Source of the DNA: Heliocidaris erythrogramma
Lineage: Eukaryota; Echinodermata; Echinoidea; Camarodonta; Echinometridae
Length of the DNA: 64,000 nt
NCBI GenBank assembly: GCA_025617745.1
Contig: CM046870.1
Location: 6,263,618 to 6,327,617, forward strand
Reading direction: 5' to 3'
Part shown: piece by piece, positions 52,396 through 64,000 of the stretch
Layout: every line of letters starts with the position of its first letter
How positions within the stretch are numbered: the stretch's first letter is position 1
The notes under the pieces: generated by a model
The model's input: only the letters and a program-made list of their open reading frames with translations
Database searches by the model: none
What the model was told of the DNA's origin: nothing
Program-made: the position numbers and the translations under genes

Positions 52396-54130
52396 AATCT
52401 TGTGAAACTTATCGCATGTTACGTCATGTTCGCACGTGATACTGCCGTTTTCAAGGATTTACCATAATTTGGCGCGAAATGATTTTATATACATGCCATT
52501 TTCAAAACAACGTTGCTTTGTGAAGAATGTATGGATTAATGCCATCAATGTATCATTTGAAAGCATATTATATTATTTCTACTTCGTGAAAAACAAAGAA
52601 TCTTATTCACACATATTATAGTTTGTTCACAATTAGCATTTGTGTAGAGTTCGGTTGTTTTTTCTGGGACGCAATGTATAAGATTTCGTTTTAAAAGTGG
52701 AGTTATTCTCGGCATTCATCTCTCAACGATTTTGCCCATTTCATTACATTGGCATTATTGGATAATTATATAAAGTTCTTTTGCATTTTGAAATGTTTAC
52801 CTTACTCGCTGTATGCAATTATTATTCTGATTAAATTGGATTTTACAACCAGAGATCATGCATGGAATAATCGTTGTTGATTTAATCCAAGATTCCAGAA
52901 AAGCTTATATATTTTTTTTAATATATTAGACAAACATGGAGGAAATGGAAGAGAAATTTAAAACAGCATGGGGTTGATGCATACTCTTTAATTGTGTGCA
53001 TTAATGTGGGTTTTTTTAAAGAAATTATTTACGTTTCTGAAAATACATGTATGACTAGTTTTTTTAAAGATCTTTGGATATAATGTTCAATTGTTGTTGT
53101 GGGGTTTTTTCGTTGAAGAAGAACATAAAAGATCATTATGCATACAATAGAAATGATTGGTGATATATATACCGAGTGGAATTTGACGGTTTGATCATAT
53201 CGCTTGATGGCGCCTGACTATTTTAGTGAAATATCGGTATTGAATCTCATGGGGCATTCAAAAAACAAGCCAAAGTAATATCAGACTATTCCCCTTTGTT
53301 CCTAACAGTAAATCTTGATTTGGAAAGGCTTTTAATTTTGCTCTATCTACTTTTGTTTCGCCGTTTCTCTACCATGCAAAAGAAAATATTCGATTACGTT
53401 AAAGGAGAACATAGATGTTCGGGGTATATAGGCTAATTGTCCGGACTTTAATTATTGTCCGGGGGTATACGGGGTAATTGTTCAAGAATTAGTTGTCCAG
53501 TAGTCTAGGGATATAACGTCCTATATTATAGGACGTTAAAGGGCCTATCCTAAAAGAAATAGTTATCATGGAGTATTGTCCCCAAATAATGTTTGTTTGA
53601 AATATTTTAGTGGCGGTAATTACATGTATATATTTTTGTATTCTGCTTTCATTATTAATATTTCATTGTTATTTTTCTTGACCCGATATTCCTTTAATGG
53701 GCTTATCAATGTTAATCTTTAGATAATAATTAACGTGAGGTATTGGCTGTTTCGCCCCGGGCCAAACAATAGGATTGCACCCCCTCCCAAACTCAATTTC
53801 ATCTTAAAGAAATACAAACTAGAATATCTTATACATTATATCGTCTGGAAATTTTTAATTTGAGTTTATTTCAAAATCTAACTGAAAAACGCTAGGCATA
53901 TTCACTTCTTCCTAAAATTGGGGGGGGGGGAGAAAAATTAACGAAAACCCTATATATTCGAGGAATTTGCAAGGCATAACAAAGTTAGATAATTTTCGCA
54001 TTTTAAAGCCTTTGCATGATTTGGGGCATATATGTAACATTTTTTTGTTTCCTCCCATTCCCCTTTCTATCTTTTGTGTTTTCCCCTCCCACTTCAAGAA
54101 CCTCCCCCCCCCCCCCCCCCCCCCCCCCCA
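52396..54130. other. AT-rich non-coding stretch with a palindrome and C-runs
   Basis: No gene recognised. 53514-53538 is a perfect palindrome (TAACGTCCTATA, T, mirror image). 53400-53480 repeats GGGGTATA...GGTAATTGT. 53750-54130 is a decayed GCCCCGGGCCAAACAAT / GGGGCATAT repeat ending in a C-run of about 29 (54103-54129), related to 48178-49707. Confidence 0.55.
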
Positions 54131-56798
54131 TACACCACTGAGTCTTCAAGTTTGCAGTGAGTTGACCCAAGTAGTCAGGTCTGTTAACAAAATTTCGGGG
54201 ACAGAATTTTTAAAAGCGCAATTGTTTTGCCTGTGAGTCATAATGTATTAAAAGCGTTAATTTTTAGATAGGGTGCCACGAAATCGGTGAATGGCACCCT
54301 AGATAAAAATGTTAATTTATGCATAAAATACAAATTCAGTTGTTTGTCTTGAAACATATAAACTAGTTCTTTAATTTTTCATATCCAAGTGAATCAGATG
54401 AAATTATAAAAATTATATTTCTTAATCTTAATGTTAATCAATGCTAATGTATGCATAAAATGCATACTCAAAAAATAAATGTGGAAGGCCAGGGCTTCAG
54501 ATTCTAACACATAGCAGTGGCGGATCAAAGAAATTGAAATGGGGGTGGGGCGCCGGCGGCGAGGGAGCAGAGGGTGTGGGAGGGGGGTAAAAGAGTATTT
54601 TGTAAAAATCACAAAACAGAAAATTAGAGGGGGCGCTCGACCTTGGCGCTCCTGCCTGCATCCGCCTCTGCATAAGTTAGATCGATCAGTTAGAATAACA
54701 TAACATTAATAATTGCAATAATTTTACAATGTTTATTGATTTTATTGCTAATTTATTATAAGGAAATTGAGCTTTTATCAGTCATAATCGATAGACATAT
54801 TACATGAAAATATATTTATCATACAGTACATCAAATATCGGGAAAAGTCATATCGGTCAATTCCTTTGAGATCATTCGAACTACTTCAGACAAAATAACA
54901 AAAACTATATAATAGTATGAATAATTATATATTTTTGCAAAAAACCGTCGAAATGCTACAGTTAAACTCGGCGTGGCGCTCATTTTCATCCAATATGAGG
55001 CCGCTATCCAGTCAAGCTATTTGCTTATGATAGACGGTCTCCTGCATGTAAAAAATCCTAGTTTCTGTTGGAACATTTTACACTTGAATCAATGAATTCA
55101 CTTTGATTTTCAACTTGTTTTTTTTTTTTTTTTTTTTTTTGCATAATGTATCCTATGTATTTTTTGTACATTTCCTATGTTTATTGTATATAATTGTAAT
55201 CTTCCTTGATCATTCAATAAAAAATTAATGTAGAGAATAATCTGCCAAAAAAAAAATATATATATTTTTAAAATTGGTATGAATCTTTACTTTACCAGTG
55301 ACTCTTATGCAAGTTTTTTTTTAAAGTGGTATAGTACCTTTAACATTCCCAGCACTTCTTTTAGACACTACCCGAAAAGTTGATTTTAGCATATCAACAG
55401 TTTTGTCCCACTTCTCCCCGACTGTTGCACTTCACCCCTATTACTGTCCCAGCTTGCTTCCATGGTGTCCCATTTCACCCCGTTCAAGTATATCATTTTG
55501 AATCATTTTGCATAAAAACTAAATTTATAGGGATTGTAGGATATACCTTGTTTTTGTAGCCTTGTATTGATATTCGTTACCATGTAAAAATGGATGAGGC
55601 TACAATTAATATTTTAGAAGTTACGAAGCAAAGAGTGCCAAATTACGATTCTTGTCCCAATTCACGCTGCCCTCTCCATATAGACCTAGTACTATAATTG
55701 GCATAAATTAGCATAATTTTGCATGAAGATGAGATTTAATTCGATGCCGGTCTTGTGGGAACAGATAAAGCTATATCGCTACGAGAAATACATATAGAAA
55801 CCCGAACATTTTCAAGCCTTTTGATTTTTACCTTGTCAATGGAATGATTTAACGGTAAATCGCATACGTTAGCATAATTATTCGACGGGTCCTGTGGGAA
55901 AAATGAAGCTGTTGTTCTAACAAATACATCTGCAAAGTTTGGTGCTTTTGTAAACTCTGTCCCCAAAACTAAAAAAATAGGGGATTAACAGACCTGTCTA
56001 AATATTAACATTCTTTAAAAAAAGTAACTATACCGGTATATTTTGCTCACAATTTCGGGGAAAATATTTTTCATGGCTATTTCTATCAAATTTAGTTGGG
56101 GGGGGGGGGGGGTCTTATTACTTTTACTTACATTTCCGTCTTTAGACAACAACATAACTGTCAAAATCAAAGATCCGCAAGGCTGCATCAATTATTGTTA
56201 TCGCTAATATTTTTGTTAACGGTTCCGTGATCATCTCGAAGTGATTGCACTTCCCTACATAGTGTATGTAGCGCCGCGCGGAAAATTATTCAAAGTCTGG
56301 GCCGTGTGACCGTGGCTGTGTCGATGTGTGCTGTTGCTGTTTTGTTCTTCCCAGCCGAAGTAAAAATCATTCAGAGGCCTACCAGAACAAAATCGTATTG
56401 AAAAGTAATTATGCCTTATTTATTATTCTTCTGTCTTTCTTTTTACTTTATGATCATTGCGTTTAGTATGGCAAAATGTTGGTGACCGGTAGAGTGCAGT
56501 CCAGTGTGAGCGCGCTGGTGTCGGCCGCCTCTGCCCGCCTGCGAGCTGCCCGCCTGGCTTCAGGCCGATGTAACCCCACGCTTAGCTAGGCTAGCCAGCT
56601 GAAAACCGTCTGTTTCGGAGGAGTCTTTAACATTTTCTTATTTTTACCTTCTCCTCCTACACAGACGGCTACCCAACCTTCGCGGTAGATAAGGAGATCT
56701 TACAATACATGGCCTATGAGCATATCCCCCCAAAAGGGGGGATCTGATTTTCCATCCCTATAAGCCATCCCCTTTCTCTGAAAATGCACATAGATGGT
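54131..56798. other. Non-coding stretch with minor repeats
   Basis: A short GCAGTGGCGGATCA...GCATCCGCCTCTGC inverted unit (about 54514-54669) looks like a small hAT-like MITE. There is a T-run at 55120-55140, an AATAAAA-type end near 55217 and a G-run at about 56098-56112. 56270-56680 is richer in G+C (CGCCGCGCGG; GAAAACCGTCTGT...ACAGACGGCT) but shows no exon I can support. Confidence 0.5.
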
Positions 56799-57581
56799 GC
56801 TAACGTCCATGCGCATTGAGTCGCCACCCAACGGCCTTAAACTTCCTATACTGCTAAATTAAACTTTATTCTTGCCAAAATCTTGATTTAATAATATGAA
56901 ACCATCAATGTATCCCCTAAAATATCTCAAAAGCATGATTCATGAAAATGCTCCATTTTAAAGAGAATGACGTCACTATATACGTACTTCCGGGATGGCG
57001 ACTCAATAGGTGGCTGCTGTTGAGTCGCGCCCATCGATCTCTACCTGTAGTTACAAATCCAATACTGCGCGCATGCGCACACCACACAGGCACGTCATAC
57101 ATACACACAACACATGTGCCAGATCTACGCAGACTCTCCACCTTCTTGTAGAGGGTTCTACGTTAAACCGCCACCCCCTTCTATTTTTTTAGATCACACC
57201 ACCCCCTCTTTTAAAATGGTACCAGCTTGATCAGTATATTTTAATCTTCATCTCGATAGCAAATTTTGTCAACTTCCGTCATCATATTGGGCTACAACTA
57301 TTGTTGAGTAGGGAGGTCTAGTCTTTGTCGCCCGAGCTCCATCCACCGGCTATTGCAGGAGTGTGTGTGCTAGTTAAACTTTGATCGCGCCCAACTCTTA
57401 TTCATGCGCCGGATCTTACAAGAGACTTCCAACGGCAGAAGAATATATTTTGACCTATTCAATGTAGCCACAACAAAGTCTGAAGCGATGCAGATAATTT
57501 TTAGAGGACGAGTTCTGACAGTAAGTGACAGGTGAGTGGCGAGTTAACAACGGTGGCGAGTCAATGCGCACGGACGTTAGT
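56799..57581. mobile_element. ~780-bp inverted-repeat element with GAGTCGCCAC ends
   Basis: GCTAACGTCCATGCGCATTG plus AGTCGCCAC at 56799 is mirrored by GTGGCGAGTCAATGCGCACG plus GACGTTAG ending near 57581, with two or three mismatches over about 30 bp. Further GCGACTC/GAGTCGC copies lie inside (56998, 57020) and near 57783. No transposase. Target duplication not identified. Confidence 0.6.
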
Positions 57582-59269
57582 ATTCTCATATTTCAGTAAA
57601 TCATTACAAAAGAAGAAAAATATACAGATAATGAACAAAATTTGGGACTTACTCTGGTTTGAACTCAAGCTTCGCACTGACTGACTGAGATAATTCGCTG
57701 CTTTACTACACAAACTCCAATACGCTTTCCGACTAGGCCTACTTCCGGGTCATGTGATTATAATATAACCAAGATGGCTGTCAGCGACTCGCTACAGACG
57801 TGCAAATTTCATGGTTAAAATGATAGAATCGAGTACCAGACGAGGAATTTGGGGTAAGAAATTTATTCAAGCGTGTTATATTACCGCTGTTAATGTAAAT
57901 TGGTCAAGAAAATGGGCAATTATAGTATTAACTGGAAAATGAATTTTTTTTTTTTTTTTTTTTTAGTCCTTAGTCCCTGGTACAGAGTGAGAGACCCACT
58001 TCAGTCTATGTAAGGAGGTGTAGTGAAGCAAGACGTAGTCCAGTGGAACACCCGACGAACAGAGACTGAAGCTTTCGGTCTAAGCTAGGCACGCTCACAT
58101 ATTTTTTAATGCTCATGAAAATCTAGTGAAACTTACCTTAAATTGAAAAGATTTTTGTCACAGAACATGAAAATGTATTGATCTATATGTAAAATTTAAT
58201 ATAACTATAGTTATGATATTTTATATGCGACAACCTCGCCAATCATGCCAATAAATGGCAATGGGGTGATGGGCAGGCAGGCATGCCAGGGGCAGGGCAA
58301 ATTCGTGGGCATGATTTTGATGTCCGAGAGATCAGCTGATCAGAGCGCATGCGCGTGTTGCATTCGGTTCAAATTCGTCAATATACGGGACTACACATTG
58401 CAATGTAGACAAATGCCCTAGCAGGCGCTCCAAATCTGCCCGGACGAACTCCGCTGTATATGCGTACCAATGTTAGGGAGGTCCACAAAAAAAAAAAAAA
58501 CAGCACTCACTGTCACAAAACATGCCTTAAAATATTGATTAATATTCCAATTATCACACAGATGGCTCAAAACTTAACTGAAAATCTCATAAATAGTGAA
58601 AAATAAGGGCTAAATAGTCCATATCATGTGCTGAAAAATACGTTGACATATTCTGCGCGCAGCGTGTACGCGGCTTTACAAGCAATGTAGTCAAATGATC
58701 ATCATGCGCGCACGCGAATAAATTGGAAGAAATTCCCCCAAAATCATAGCTCACTGCATGACAAGCCCATATCTATGCCTCTCACATGCATAGGCGATTC
58801 ACTGCGGCGCGATTATTCAATGACTCATCGATAGATAACGAACTCAACTCCCCTAAAATACACAGATTCTGACACATCTCACTACATCACCCACTCAAAC
58901 TATGCAAGAACAAGGTAAGTAGCGATAAAAATGCCTAAAATTGCATACATACCGCCACTTTGTTTGTCCTTCAGGGAAAAAATCCTGGGTTTGGTGGGAT
59001 GTATAGGGCATCCCCTGAACGGTAAGCTCGCAGACATTCAGAATACGTCATTGATAAACATAGGGGGACCAATCACAGAAAGAAAAAATCTCAGATTCAT
59101 TCGCCTGTCATTCGCTTAACACAGGCGGTATCGGAAGTGTGTGCATGCATAGCGGGCCGAATCGCGCATTGACTATCTGTGCACTTGCGCGATAGCGCCA
59201 TCTAGCGCCCGTGGTTGTGCCTACCAATGTTGGAAAATTCCCCGCGAAACTGGCTGACAAGGGTTTTTT
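57582..59269. other. Non-coding stretch
   Basis: Contains a T-run (57943-57965) and an A-run (about 58487-58500) and several CG-containing patches (58320-58460, 58650-58710, 59150-59220). Short open frames here have no recognisable motif. I see no supported gene or RNA. Confidence 0.45.
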
Positions 59270-59474
59270 TTCCTTAGGAGGAAACGCTGTGGGGAAAGGC
59301 CTGTCGGTCGCGGGGGGTATCAGAAAAGTGTTGTTTCAGGGCATTTTCATGTCCTGCTAACCCGTACGCATTTAGATTGCTGGGGAAAAACGCCTTGCTT
59401 TGTGATGTAAAAGGCCTATACTGGTAGCCATTTTTTTTTTTTTTTTTACACTCACGAAGCTAATCCTGGCTACC
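59270..59474 (+). repeat. CCTAGGAGGAAACG repeat, copy 1
   Basis: TTAGGAGGAAACGCTGTGGG, TCAGGGCATTTTCATG, a T-run, then TCACGAAGCTAATCCTGGCT. The same ~200-bp text recurs at 61376-61520 (inverted, partial), 61945-62145 (direct) and 62234-62440 (inverted). Confidence 0.8.
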
Positions 59475-59544
59475 CACGCTCCCGCTACTGCTCTCGCATG
59501 GCATGCGTTTCAAATCAAAGTTCCTGACTGAGTAAATTCTACAC

Positions 59545-59770
59545 TAACTAAAGGGATATGCCACCAAGCGGCCGTGGGTATAGTCAGGATTAAGCCTGAG
59601 TCGAATCGATTGGTTAGCCGGTGTTCGATCGAAGACATTGAATCCCGATTTCGTTTTGGCAAAACCGGTGCATCGATTTGCAGTCCGCCAGACAGATTTT
59701 TGACTACCGTAGCCACCATGAAAAAAGCAAATAAAAAATAAACTCCGTAACGTACAGCATATAATCCTCT
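59545..59770. repeat. Fragment related to the AGGGATAC MITE family
   Basis: AAAGGGATATGCCACCAAGCGGCCGTGGG followed by GTCAGGATTAAGCC resembles the end of copies at 29975 and 45938. The rest diverges (TTCGATCGAA, CGGTGCATCGAT). A related piece lies at 61225-61300. Confidence 0.55.
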
Positions 59771-59777
59771 CTAGCGG

Positions 59778-60770
59778 TCACATTTCTCAACGGATTTTGT
59801 TCAAATTTTGTATGAAGGTGTCTCTTGGTAAAATCTGGAACCCTATAGATTTTGGTGATGCTGCCCCCAGTGTTCCGTCTTTTATAGGGTCAAAGGTCAT
59901 ATTTTGATAGATGTCTTGTGTGTACTCTTGTGTGCGCTCTGGCGGTCACATTTCTCAACGGATTTCGTTCAAATTTTGCATGAAGGTGTCTCTTGGTGTA
60001 ATTTAAAAACCTATAGTGTTTGGTGATGCTGCCACCAGTGTTCGTCTTTTATAGGGTCAAAGGTCATACTTCAGGGCATGGCGTGAGTGCACTCTGCAGG
60101 CCACATTTCTCAACGGATTTTGTTCAAATTTTGTATGGAGATGTATCTTGGTATCATCTACACATGTTTACTGTTTGGTGATGCTGCCCTCATTGTTCCG
60201 TCCTTTATAGGGTCAAAGCTCATTTGTCCCTTTTGTGCACTCTTACTTCTGCATTTCTTGACGGATTTCATTCAAATTTTGTATGGAGATGTATCTTGGT
60301 ATAATCTACACATATTTAATTTTTGGTGATGCTGCCCTCATTGTTCCGTCCTTTATAGTGTCAAAGGTCATTTTTCCATTTCTTGCACTCTTACTTCTGC
60401 ATTTCTTGACGGATTTCGTTCAAATTTTGCATGAAGGTGTCTCTTGGTGTAATCTAAAAACCTATAGTTTTTGGTGATGCTGCCACCAGTGTCCCGTCTT
60501 TTATAGGGTCAAAGGTCATACTTCAGGGCATGGCGTGAGTGCACTCTGCAGGCCACATTTCTTGATGGATTTCTTTCAAATTTTGTATGGAGATGTATCT
60601 TGGTATAATCTACACATCTTTACTGTTTGGTGATGCTGCCCTCATTGTTCCGTCCTTTATAGGGTCAAATTTTGTATGGAGATGTATCTTGGTATATCTC
60701 TCAACACATTTCTTTCAAATTTTATATGAAGATGTGTCTTAGTGAAACCTACACATTTAATTTCTACACC
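59778..60770 (+). repeat. Tandem repeat, six to seven units of ~150-168 bp
   Basis: Units start CACATTTCTCAACGGATTTN or GCATTTCTTGACGGATTTC at about 59779, 59947, 60103, 60251, 60400 and 60555, with a partial unit after 60665. Each has TTCAAATTTTGTATGNAG, TCTTGGTNTAATCTA, TTTGGTGATGCTGCC and TTTATAGGGTCAAAGGTCA. It looks like the tandem core of another pearl-like element; no ends were identified. Confidence 0.85.
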
Positions 60771-60934
60771 ATCCTTTTGTTTGAGGGAGGGGATGGGGGA
60801 GGGTCTTTGTCCCTCCTTCAAATCGCTGCCAGTGCCGGGGATACATTTAGCATTGCGCGGCCCCAGCAATGCACATTTCTAGTTAATTCTTTGAATTTGA
60901 ATCATTGTCGGATGTGTCGCTCCGTGCGACACTA

Positions 60935-61375
60935 GAGTGATATTTTGGCTAGCCATACGGACTAGAAACTTAAGATTTTGGCTAGTCCGTCGTGATTTTA
61001 CTAGCCATTGGCTAGCGGCTAGCGGGCTTTTGTTAATGTCAAGCAGCGAGAGCCCCATACATGTACATATGCCCGCGATGCCAGCGGACCAGTCACCGGT
61101 GCATGGTGCATGCACTGCGTGCAACTGTGTGCAACTCTGTTTTCACCGCCCATCATTTATCGATGCACCGGTATTCGATCGAATGAAAGCCGTCAGAATC
61201 CCGGATTATGAAATATTCGTTATGACTCAGGCTTAGTCAGGATTGCGTAAGCCCCATTCACTCGCAGGCTGTACACAAAGTTCAGAAGTTTGTGCGTCAA
61301 ATGCCACCCCCGACCCGAAAAAAGGGCCGAAGTCGGGGGGTGGCGGCACTCAAATTTCTTTCAGACGGGTCGGGG
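60935..61375. other. Mixed repeat fragments
   Basis: Contains GGCTAGTCCGTC/GCTAGCCATTGGCTAGCGG (60990-61030), a CACCGGTGCATGGTGCATGC segment, and a GTCAGGATTGCGTAAGCC fragment of the AGGGATAC MITE family at 61225-61300. No gene. Confidence 0.5.
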
Positions 61376-61520
61376 GTGTGCCTAGCCAGGATTAGCTTCG
61401 TGAATGTAGAAAAAAAAAATGGCTAGGCCTATACGCCTTCTACATCACAAAGCCAGGCGTTATTACCCAGCAATCAGATTCCGCACAGGGTAGTACGACA
61501 TGAAAAATGCCCTGAAATAA
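61376..61520 (-). repeat. CCTAGGAGGAAACG repeat, copy 2 (partial, inverted)
   Basis: GCCTAGCCAGGATTAGCTTC onward to ATGAAAAATGCCCTGAAAT is the complement of the right half of 61945-62145. Confidence 0.8.
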
Positions 61521-61811
61521 TGAATTTTGCAATTTCCATTTTTTTTAAATAATGATTTTACAATATTCATCATATATAAATAATGAATTTTGCAGTTTCC
61601 ATTATTTATAAATAATGATTTCACAAATTCTATCAAATATTATGGAAATTGCAAAATTCATTATTTATAAAACATTGTATCCTTTATGTCATTTTATCGT
61701 ATAATAATCGTAGAAAAGAGCTAAATAGTGAATTATATGTAAATAATTGAGCTAAATAATAAATTTACAAACGGCGCCTAATAGTTTTCATGATTTCGAT
61801 TACGGCGATCG
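61521..61811. repeat. AT-rich short repeat, AATAATGAATTTTGCA
   Basis: ATAATGAATTTTGCAATTTCCAT and its complement alternate several times (61519-61680), another small motif-in-both-orientations stretch able to form hairpins. Confidence 0.7.
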
Positions 61812-62580
61812 TGCCGCCATTTTGATCTGCATGACCTCGGAGGCATGGATACGCAAACGCTGGTGAGTTTTCTGAAATTTTTATCATCTTTTTATGGATA
61901 TATTTCCAAAATTATACTCAATCAAAAAAAAATTGTCATTCCAAACGTTTCCCTAGGAGGAAACGCTGTGGGGAAGGGCCTGTGAGGCGCGGAAATTATC
62001 AGAAAAGTGTGATTTCAGGGCATTTTTCATGTCGTACTACCCCGTGCGGAATCTGATTGCTGGGTAATAACGCCTGGCTTCGTGATGTAGAAGGCGTATA
62101 GCCATTTTTTTTTTCTACATTCACGAAGCTAATCCTGGCTAGGTGTGCCGCAGCTTCGCGAAACGGGAGTCTAAGGAACTGACTAGAATAGAAAAACATA
62201 GGGCCTTTGACTCTTTGGAATGGTGGATCTATACCTAGCCAGGATTGGCTTCGTGAGTGTAAAAAAAAAAAAAAATTGGCTATACGCCTTTTACATCACG
62301 GAGCCAGGCGTTCATCCCCAGCAATCAAATTGTGCCCAGGTTAGCAGGACATGAAAATGCCCTGAAATCACACTTTTCTGATAACTCCCGCGACCGACAG
62401 GCCATTCCCCACAACGTTTCCTCCTAGGGAAACGTTTGGAATTAGAATCTCTTTTCGATTGAACGTATTTTTACAACAAATGCAAAAAAAGATCATAAGA
62501 AATTTCTGAGCACTCACCAGTGTTTGTGTATCCATGCCTCCTCTTGTCATGCAGATATACATGTAAAATGGCGGCTGCGT
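61812..62580. mobile_element. Large foldback: arms ~335-345 bp, spacer ~90 bp
   Basis: Left arm 61812-62145 and right arm 62234-62580 are mirror images: GCCGCCATTTTGATCTGCAT ... TTTCCCTAGGAGGAAACG ... CACGAAGCTAATCCTGGCTA against TAGCCAGGATTGGCTTCGTG ... CGTTTCCTCCTAGGGAAACG ... CATGTAAAATGGCGGC. Arms differ at a modest number of bases. The spacer (62146-62233) is unrelated. No transposase. Confidence 0.88.
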
Positions 62581-62697
62581 GCGACGGCGCGCTCTGTCGG
62601 CGACGTATAGTTTCAATTATGGTTGTATCGCGCGCCGTCGCACGCAGCCGCCATTTTATATCTGCTTGACAAGAGGAGGCATGGATACACAAACATT
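62521..62697. repeat. Hairpin with ~70-bp arms centred on ATGGCGGCTGCGTGCGACGG
   Basis: 62521-62592 and 62630-62697 are inverted copies separated by 37 bases. 28 bp next to the loop are perfect (AAAATGGCGGCTGCG... to GCGCGC). One arm is shared with the large foldback to its left. AAAATGGCGGC matches the YY1 promoter motif (AANATGGCGGC). Confidence 0.9.
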
Positions 62698-64000
62698 ATT
62701 AATATAAATAAGCTACCGGTAATTACAGTACAAAAGAAGATTTAAGAACTGTCTGCGATGTACCATCTGGAACTCACACCAACCCCTTATTTCATGACTT
62801 GAGACTCCTAACCAACATTGCATTTTAATGTACAGTTAACAACAACATTATTCATACCCCTTGGAAAATTCTAGTTTTTTGCATTTTTCCTAAAAATGAA
62901 TGGTTAACTGAATTTAATTGCACATCACTTGAATACATTTAGATATCATCTGCAAATGAATGCTGTTTCTGGTTTCACCTCATTTGCATAACAATAGAAA
63001 AGGTGAATTATCCAAACTGGGTGATGTTCAAAATTATTCATACCCTTGGTGATCTATTGACTTTGTCAATCAGTATGAATCCAGTCCTTGTGATTAATGC
63101 TCGTAACACTTTCTTCACACTGTCACAATGCTTCTGGAGGTCTCTACTGAGATATCAGGCCAATACCTGGTCTCCAATGGCCCAATCTCCTTGAGGATGT
63201 TGTCCACACATGCCATCACCTGGTCTTCAGGGGATTCGATGGATTTAAAGCAGATTTTGTGTTTGCAGGTGGTGTAGTTTTAGACGTCATGAGGATAGGA
63301 CTATGATATTGATATTTTTGTTAATATTCCTTACATTTTAATGACAATTCTGTATCGAAGTTGAAACAAAGCACTCTTCCTGGAGAGACTTCCCTAGAGG
63401 CATTCACTGTTGCACTGTCAAGGGAAGGTATTTCCTGATACTTTTGTTCCATTATTATTAAGAATGTTTAGGGAGGCCATGGTAGTTGTCTAAAGGTTGG
63501 ATGGTGCCAATTTTATCAGTTTATTCAGTTACACTGATTGACACATTTTTTATATGGACACCTGCAAGTGGGTACTCTAATGAAGCTTAAAATACTGATC
63601 TTTATGTTCCAGTGCACTGTCAAAGTGGTAGCATTTTGTGCACTGCAGCTGGTAACATGGAGGGCATATGGTATAAATTTGGTTTGCATTCATTTTGATA
63701 TCAAGGATTGTAGCTTTCATACCAAAGATACAAAGAATATACCATATGAAGATTGATATACAGTAACAGTCAATGTGGGATGTGTATGGTACTCAAAGGT
63801 TACATACTGTTATTCATGGTGACCTGACGTTAGAGTCATTCAATGACTTTAATATCACCAACATGGCCTTCCTGAGCACTCTGATTAAGAATGGGGCCAA
63901 TGAATAAAGGTGAACCCTCCCACAGGCAGTGCAAAAGGGAAGGGCTCTTCAGGAATGGTGCTTTGCTTCATAAGTAGATACAGAATTTTCATTAAAATGC
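62698..64000. other. Right-end stretch, possible decayed Tc1-like relic
   Basis: ATTATTCATACCCNTTGG occurs at 62848 and 63033, and TATGAATAATTTTGAACATCA on the minus strand near 63030-63050 resembles text just outside Tc1-type transposase genes. The minus-strand translation of 63060-63260 (SIESPEDQVMACVDNILKEIGPLETRYWPDIS) is not one I recognise. No supported gene. Confidence 0.35.

Noticed and set aside
63003..63260. Possible Tc1 transposase at the right end
   Set aside because: Only the flanking TATGAATAATTTTGAAC text is suggestive; no DDE motif is readable.

Overview
This window is metazoan nuclear DNA: split genes with GT-AG introns, about 35-40% G+C by eye, non-LTR and Penelope-like retrotransposons, Tc1 and piggyBac-type remnants, TTAGGG-type repeats and many poly-C/poly-G runs. 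The mix of repeats looks most like a marine invertebrate deuterostome, with a sea urchin or other echinoderm as my best guess. That is inference from repeat style; no marker gene settles it.

The only recognisable host genes are a head-to-tail cluster of flavin-containing monooxygenase (FMO) genes, all on the + strand. Gene A enters from the left edge in exon 2 and runs to 10628. Gene B is complete in seven coding exons (23733-41787, 541 codons plus stop). Gene C is represented only by an exon 1 at 45505-45620. Genes A and B lie in a segmental tandem duplication (1 to about 14003, and 32401 to about 45423). The copies align through exons, introns and 3' flanks, so each insertion or deletion since the duplication can be read directly against an empty site in the other copy. 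Gene B is open throughout and keeps the FAD site, the NADPH site, the FATGY motif and a C-terminal membrane anchor. Gene A has a one-base deletion in its last exon that removes the C-terminus. Gene C exon 1 has an extra serine inside the FAD motif and a frameshift before its donor site. FMOs are ER-membrane enzymes that oxygenate soft nucleophiles (N, S) using NADPH, FAD and O2.

Layout: 1-10628 gene A; 10629-14003 its 3' flank, with a piggyBac-type MITE and a Penelope GIY-YIG relic; 14003-17950 intergenic, with inverted-repeat elements; 17950-23047 an L1/Tx1-like LINE (+) split by a CR1/L2-like LINE (-); 23733-41787 gene B, whose 8.4-kb intron 1 holds a Penelope-like reverse transcriptase (-), a 402-bp palindromic element, another LINE (-), a TTAA MITE, a SINE-like tail and a TTCG-rich block; 41788-45423 the 3' flank of gene B, with a poly-G/C insertion, the second GIY-YIG relic and a dead Tc1 transposase; 45505-45620 gene C exon 1; 45621-64000 a repeat-dominated region with no recognised gene.

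Points most worth a second look: (1) two SINE copies (50780-50941 and 51196-51371) whose head resembles the Alu domain of 7SL/SRP RNA and whose tail resembles an RTE LINE end; (2) several insertions built almost entirely from one short motif written in both orientations, including a 906-bp element with a perfect terminal inverted repeat filled with GCGCCA/TGGCGC (E2F-like) sites; (3) tandem-repeat elements in the FMO introns in which each unit carries AGGTCA-type direct repeats (nuclear-receptor DR1 sites); (4) an A-versus-B substitution pattern close to neutral (about 26 nonsynonymous to 7-8 synonymous).
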